DNA from: UBA11574 sp964591175 | GTDB lineage: Bacteria > Desulfobacterota > Desulfobacteria > Desulfobacterales > UBA11574 | Assembly: GCA_964591175.1 (NCBI GenBank) | Contig: CAZQAF010000114.1 | Location: forward strand, 1-8,903 | Reading direction: 5' to 3' | DNA: 8,903 nt | In this document: positions 7,105 to 8,903 of the stretch, one piece after another | Layout: every line of letters starts with the position of its first letter | Position numbering within the stretch: position 1 is the first letter of the stretch | Notes under the pieces: generated by a model | What the model was told of the DNA's origin: nothing | Databases searched by the model: none | The model's input: only the letters and a program-made list of their open reading frames with translations | Program-made: the position numbers and the translations under genes

Positions 7105-7127
7105 CGGAGACGGAGAGGGACCTATTT

Positions 7128-8294
7128 ATGTCGTTTGCGCTGACGGATGAACAGATCATGATTCAGACCATGGCCCGGGAGTTTTCACGAAAAGTAGTGG
7201 CCCAAACCGCCGCGGAACGGGATCGGACCAAAGAATTTCCATCCGAAAATCTAAAGAAGATGGGAGAATTGGGATTAATGGGGATGATGGTCCCGTTTGA
7301 GTACGAAGGATCCGGAGCAGACACGGTCAGCTATGTACTCGCGCTTTCGGAAATTGCCTACTCCTGTGCGTCTACCGCGGTAGTGATGTCGGTTCACAAT
7401 TCCATTGTTTGTGAAACCATTTACCGCCTGGGGACCGAGGATCAAAGGAATAGATTTTTAAAACCGCTTGCATCAGGAGATATCATCGGCGCCTTTGCCA
7501 TGACAGAACCCCACGCAGGATCCGATCCGGTCAGGCAGTCGACTACGGCGGTACGAAAAGGGAATGAATATATCATCAATGGGACAAAACGGTTCATCAC
7601 ATCGGGTAAAAATGCCGGGCTGGTCATCGTCACCGCAGTGACCGATGAAGCAAAACGACATCATGGGATCAGCGCATTTATCGTTGAGAAAGGCATGCCC
7701 GGACTTCAGGTGGGCCACGAAGAAGATAAGATGGGGCTTCGGGCTTCCGATACAACGGATTTGATTTTTAACAATTGCAAGGTCCCTGTTGAGAACCTGC
7801 TGGGAGAAGAAGGGGACGGATTTAAGATCGCCATGAAAGCCCTGGACGGCGGACGCATCGGTATTGCAGCCCAGTCGCTGGGTGTTGCACAGGCGGCATT
7901 TGATGCGTCTTTAAAGTATGCTAAAAAAAGAGAACAGTTCGGGCAGCCGATTTCAAAATTCCAGGGGCTGCGTTGGATTCTGGCAGATATGGCCATGGAG
8001 ATAGAGGCGGCCAGACAATTGATGCTTTCCGCTGCGGCCATGAAAGACAGGGGTGAAAAGTTTACCATACAAGCTTCCATGGCCAAGCTGTTTGCCTCCG
8101 AGATGGTCAACCGGGTAACGGCAAAAGCGCTTCAGATGCACGGCGGATATGGATTTATCAAAGAATATCCGGTTGAACGTTTTTATCGAGACGCCCGTGT
8201 GTTTACCATCTATGAAGGCACTTCCGAGATTCAGAGAGTCGTGATTTCCAATCATATTTTAAAGGACAAACGCCGTCCGCATCACGGATCGTAA
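7128..8294 (+). CDS. Acyl-CoA dehydrogenase, short-chain (butyryl-CoA dehydrogenase-like)
   Basis: A 388-residue FAD flavoprotein of normal length. It shows the N-terminal helical domain, then FAMTEPHAGSDP at about 123-134 (flavin and substrate contacts). The beta domain has KMGLRASDTTDL, and the C-terminal helical domain has KREQFGQPISKFQGL, MHGGYGFIKEYPVER and RDARVFTIYEGTSEIQ. Glu363 in YEGTSEIQ is at the catalytic-base position of the butyryl- and medium-chain enzymes; isovaleryl- and long-chain enzymes use another site. It should oxidise butyryl-CoA to crotonyl-CoA and pass electrons to electron-transfer flavoprotein, whose genes are not in the window. A branched short-chain substrate such as 2-methylbutyryl-CoA or isobutyryl-CoA is a less likely alternative. 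GGAG/GAGAGGGA lies at 7112-7120 before the ATG. It is the last gene of the operon seen here. Confidence 0.92.
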   Translation: MSFALTDEQIMIQTMAREFSRKVVAQTAAERDRTKEFPSENLKKMGELGLMGMMVPFEYEGSGADTVSYVLALSEIAYSCASTAVVMSVHNSIVCETIYRLGTEDQRNRFLKPLASGDIIGAFAMTEPHAGSDPVRQSTTAVRKGNEYIINGTKRFITSGKNAGLVIVTAVTDEAKRHHGISAFIVEKGMPGLQVGHEEDKMGLRASDTTDLIFNNCKVPVENLLGEEGDGFKIAMKALDGGRIGIAAQSLGVAQAAFDASLKYAKKREQFGQPISKFQGLRWILADMAMEIEAARQLMLSAAAMKDRGEKFTIQASMAKLFASEMVNRVTAKALQMHGGYGFIKEYPVERFYRDARVFTIYEGTSEIQRVVISNHILKDKRRPHHGS

Positions 8295-8350
8295 ACATCA
8301 TATCCCTCAAATAGTTGATTCAGAAATCGGAGTTCGGATCTTCATCGAAA

Positions 8351-8374
8351 ACGGATATAAGAATTCTTTTCCGT
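8351..8374. terminator. Weak candidate bidirectional terminator hairpin
   Basis: Between the converging acyl-CoA dehydrogenase and ACT genes, ACGGA (8351-8355) can pair with TCCGT (8370-8374), and the loop contains the palindrome AAGAATTCTT (8359-8368). The stem is short and AT-rich, and neither side has a clear run of T residues. Its position between two converging genes is the main support. No better terminator is visible in 8295-8375. Confidence 0.25.
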
Positions 8375-8375
8375 C

Positions 8376-8861
8376 TTAAGAATCTTGAAAAATTTTTGCC
8401 GCCAGATCGATATTTTCCGGACAGAAAACAAAAAGACATTTCTCATCAGGAGATGAAACTGTTCCGTAAACATAGTTGATGTTGATGCCTTCTTCTCCGA
8501 ATTTATTGGCAATGGCGGCAAGGGCACCCGGTTTATTTTCAAGCTCGAGGGTCATCACCGGCATAATATCGAAAAGATAATCGTTTTTTGATAAAAGATC
8601 GATCGCCTTATCGGTCTGATCAACGAGCATGCGGATCAAAGCAAACTGGGCCGAATCCTTTCTCATGGAATTGTAGCTGGCCACCGACGCGATCCGTTTG
8701 AGTGATTTCCCCCTGCCTTCAAAGAGATTCTGGACATAACTGGAAGCATCCTGAATGGTAAGGGCGTCAATGTTGATGCTTTCGTTTGAAAACAGGGATG
8801 CCAATTTTCCCAGCTCACCGGGAATATTTTTCAAAAAAAGCGATATTTCGGTTCTGACCAT
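8376..8861 (-). CDS. Tandem ACT-domain protein, probable small-ligand-binding regulator
   Basis: A 161-residue protein with two ACT-like repeats. The first begins TEISLFLKNIPGELGKLASLF, with the typical NxPGxL turn, then INIDALTI. The second (from about residue 103) has MTLELENKPGALAAIANKF, then GININYVYGTVS. ACT domains bind amino acids or related small molecules; there is no fused enzyme or DNA-binding domain, so it may act by partnering another protein. The ATG at 8861 is preferred because AGGTG lies six bases upstream on the - strand; a GTG at 8870 would add three residues but has no clear ribosome-binding site. It converges on the operon and is a separate transcription unit. Stand-alone two-ACT proteins are often found near acyl-CoA ligase genes, which would have to lie outside the window. 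Specific function is unknown. Confidence 0.85.
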   Translation of the reverse strand: MVRTEISLFLKNIPGELGKLASLFSNESINIDALTIQDASSYVQNLFEGRGKSLKRIASVASYNSMRKDSAQFALIRMLVDQTDKAIDLLSKNDYLFDIMPVMTLELENKPGALAAIANKFGEEGININYVYGTVSSPDEKCLFVFCPENIDLAAKIFQDS

Positions 8862-8884
8862 GATATGCACCTGCTTTGCAAGGT

Positions 8885-8903
8885 GAAACCTTTGTAAAAC
8901 GCC
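8885..8903. repeat. Probable end of a third palindromic repeat, cut by the window edge
   Basis: GAAACCTTTGTAAAACGC (8885-8902) matches the left end of copy 1 (5392-5409) at 16 of 18 positions. It lies about 24 bases upstream of the ACT gene start, an intergenic place like those of the two complete copies. Only the end is visible, so chance similarity cannot be excluded. Confidence 0.5.

Noticed and set aside
6938..7150. Seventy-codon frame crossing the second repeat
   Set aside because: It begins inside the XRE-cupin gene, has no ribosome-binding site, and mostly translates repeat DNA, so it is a by-product of the element.

Overview
The window holds a compact catabolic operon on the + strand, running from a TetR-type regulator at 264 to an acyl-CoA dehydrogenase ending at 8294. 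A convergent gene for a two-ACT-domain protein lies on the - strand at the right edge. The genes in order are a TetR regulator, a fused B12-dependent isobutyryl-CoA mutase (IcmF), a thiolase, a 3-hydroxyacyl-CoA dehydrogenase, an XRE-cupin regulator and an acyl-CoA dehydrogenase. Together they read as a route for isobutyryl-CoA or butyryl-CoA: IcmF interconverts the branched and straight C4 thioesters, the dehydrogenase makes crotonyl-CoA, the hydroxyacyl-CoA dehydrogenase makes acetoacetyl-CoA, and the thiolase releases two acetyl-CoA. The enoyl-CoA hydratase for the middle step is not in the window.

The left end (1-263) is AT-rich control DNA with no credible gene. It carries two identical 19-bp sequences (33-51 and 197-215), each containing an 18-bp near-perfect palindrome. 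The second sits just after a strong sigma70-like promoter (TTGACA, 18 bp, TATAAA), where a TetR repressor would block its own operon. The first may control a gene to the left of the window.

Two intergenic gaps are filled almost exactly by 142-bp imperfect palindromes (5392-5533 and 6963-7104). They share a central motif and overall architecture and appear to be diverged members of one ERIC-like or MITE-like repeat family. The last 19 bases of the window look like the start of a third copy. If the two complete elements are removed in thought, every gap in the operon shrinks to 25 nt or less.

The organism is probably an anaerobic, fatty-acid-oxidising bacterium. A sulfate reducer of the Desulfobacterota (Desulfobacterales) is my best guess, from moderate GC, protein style and the mix of IcmF, beta-oxidation genes and XRE-cupin regulator. 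This is inference, not identification. The metabolic genes are recognisable family members. The least ordinary parts are the repeat family, the twin operators and a Glu in place of the usual Asp in the IcmF guanine-recognition motif.
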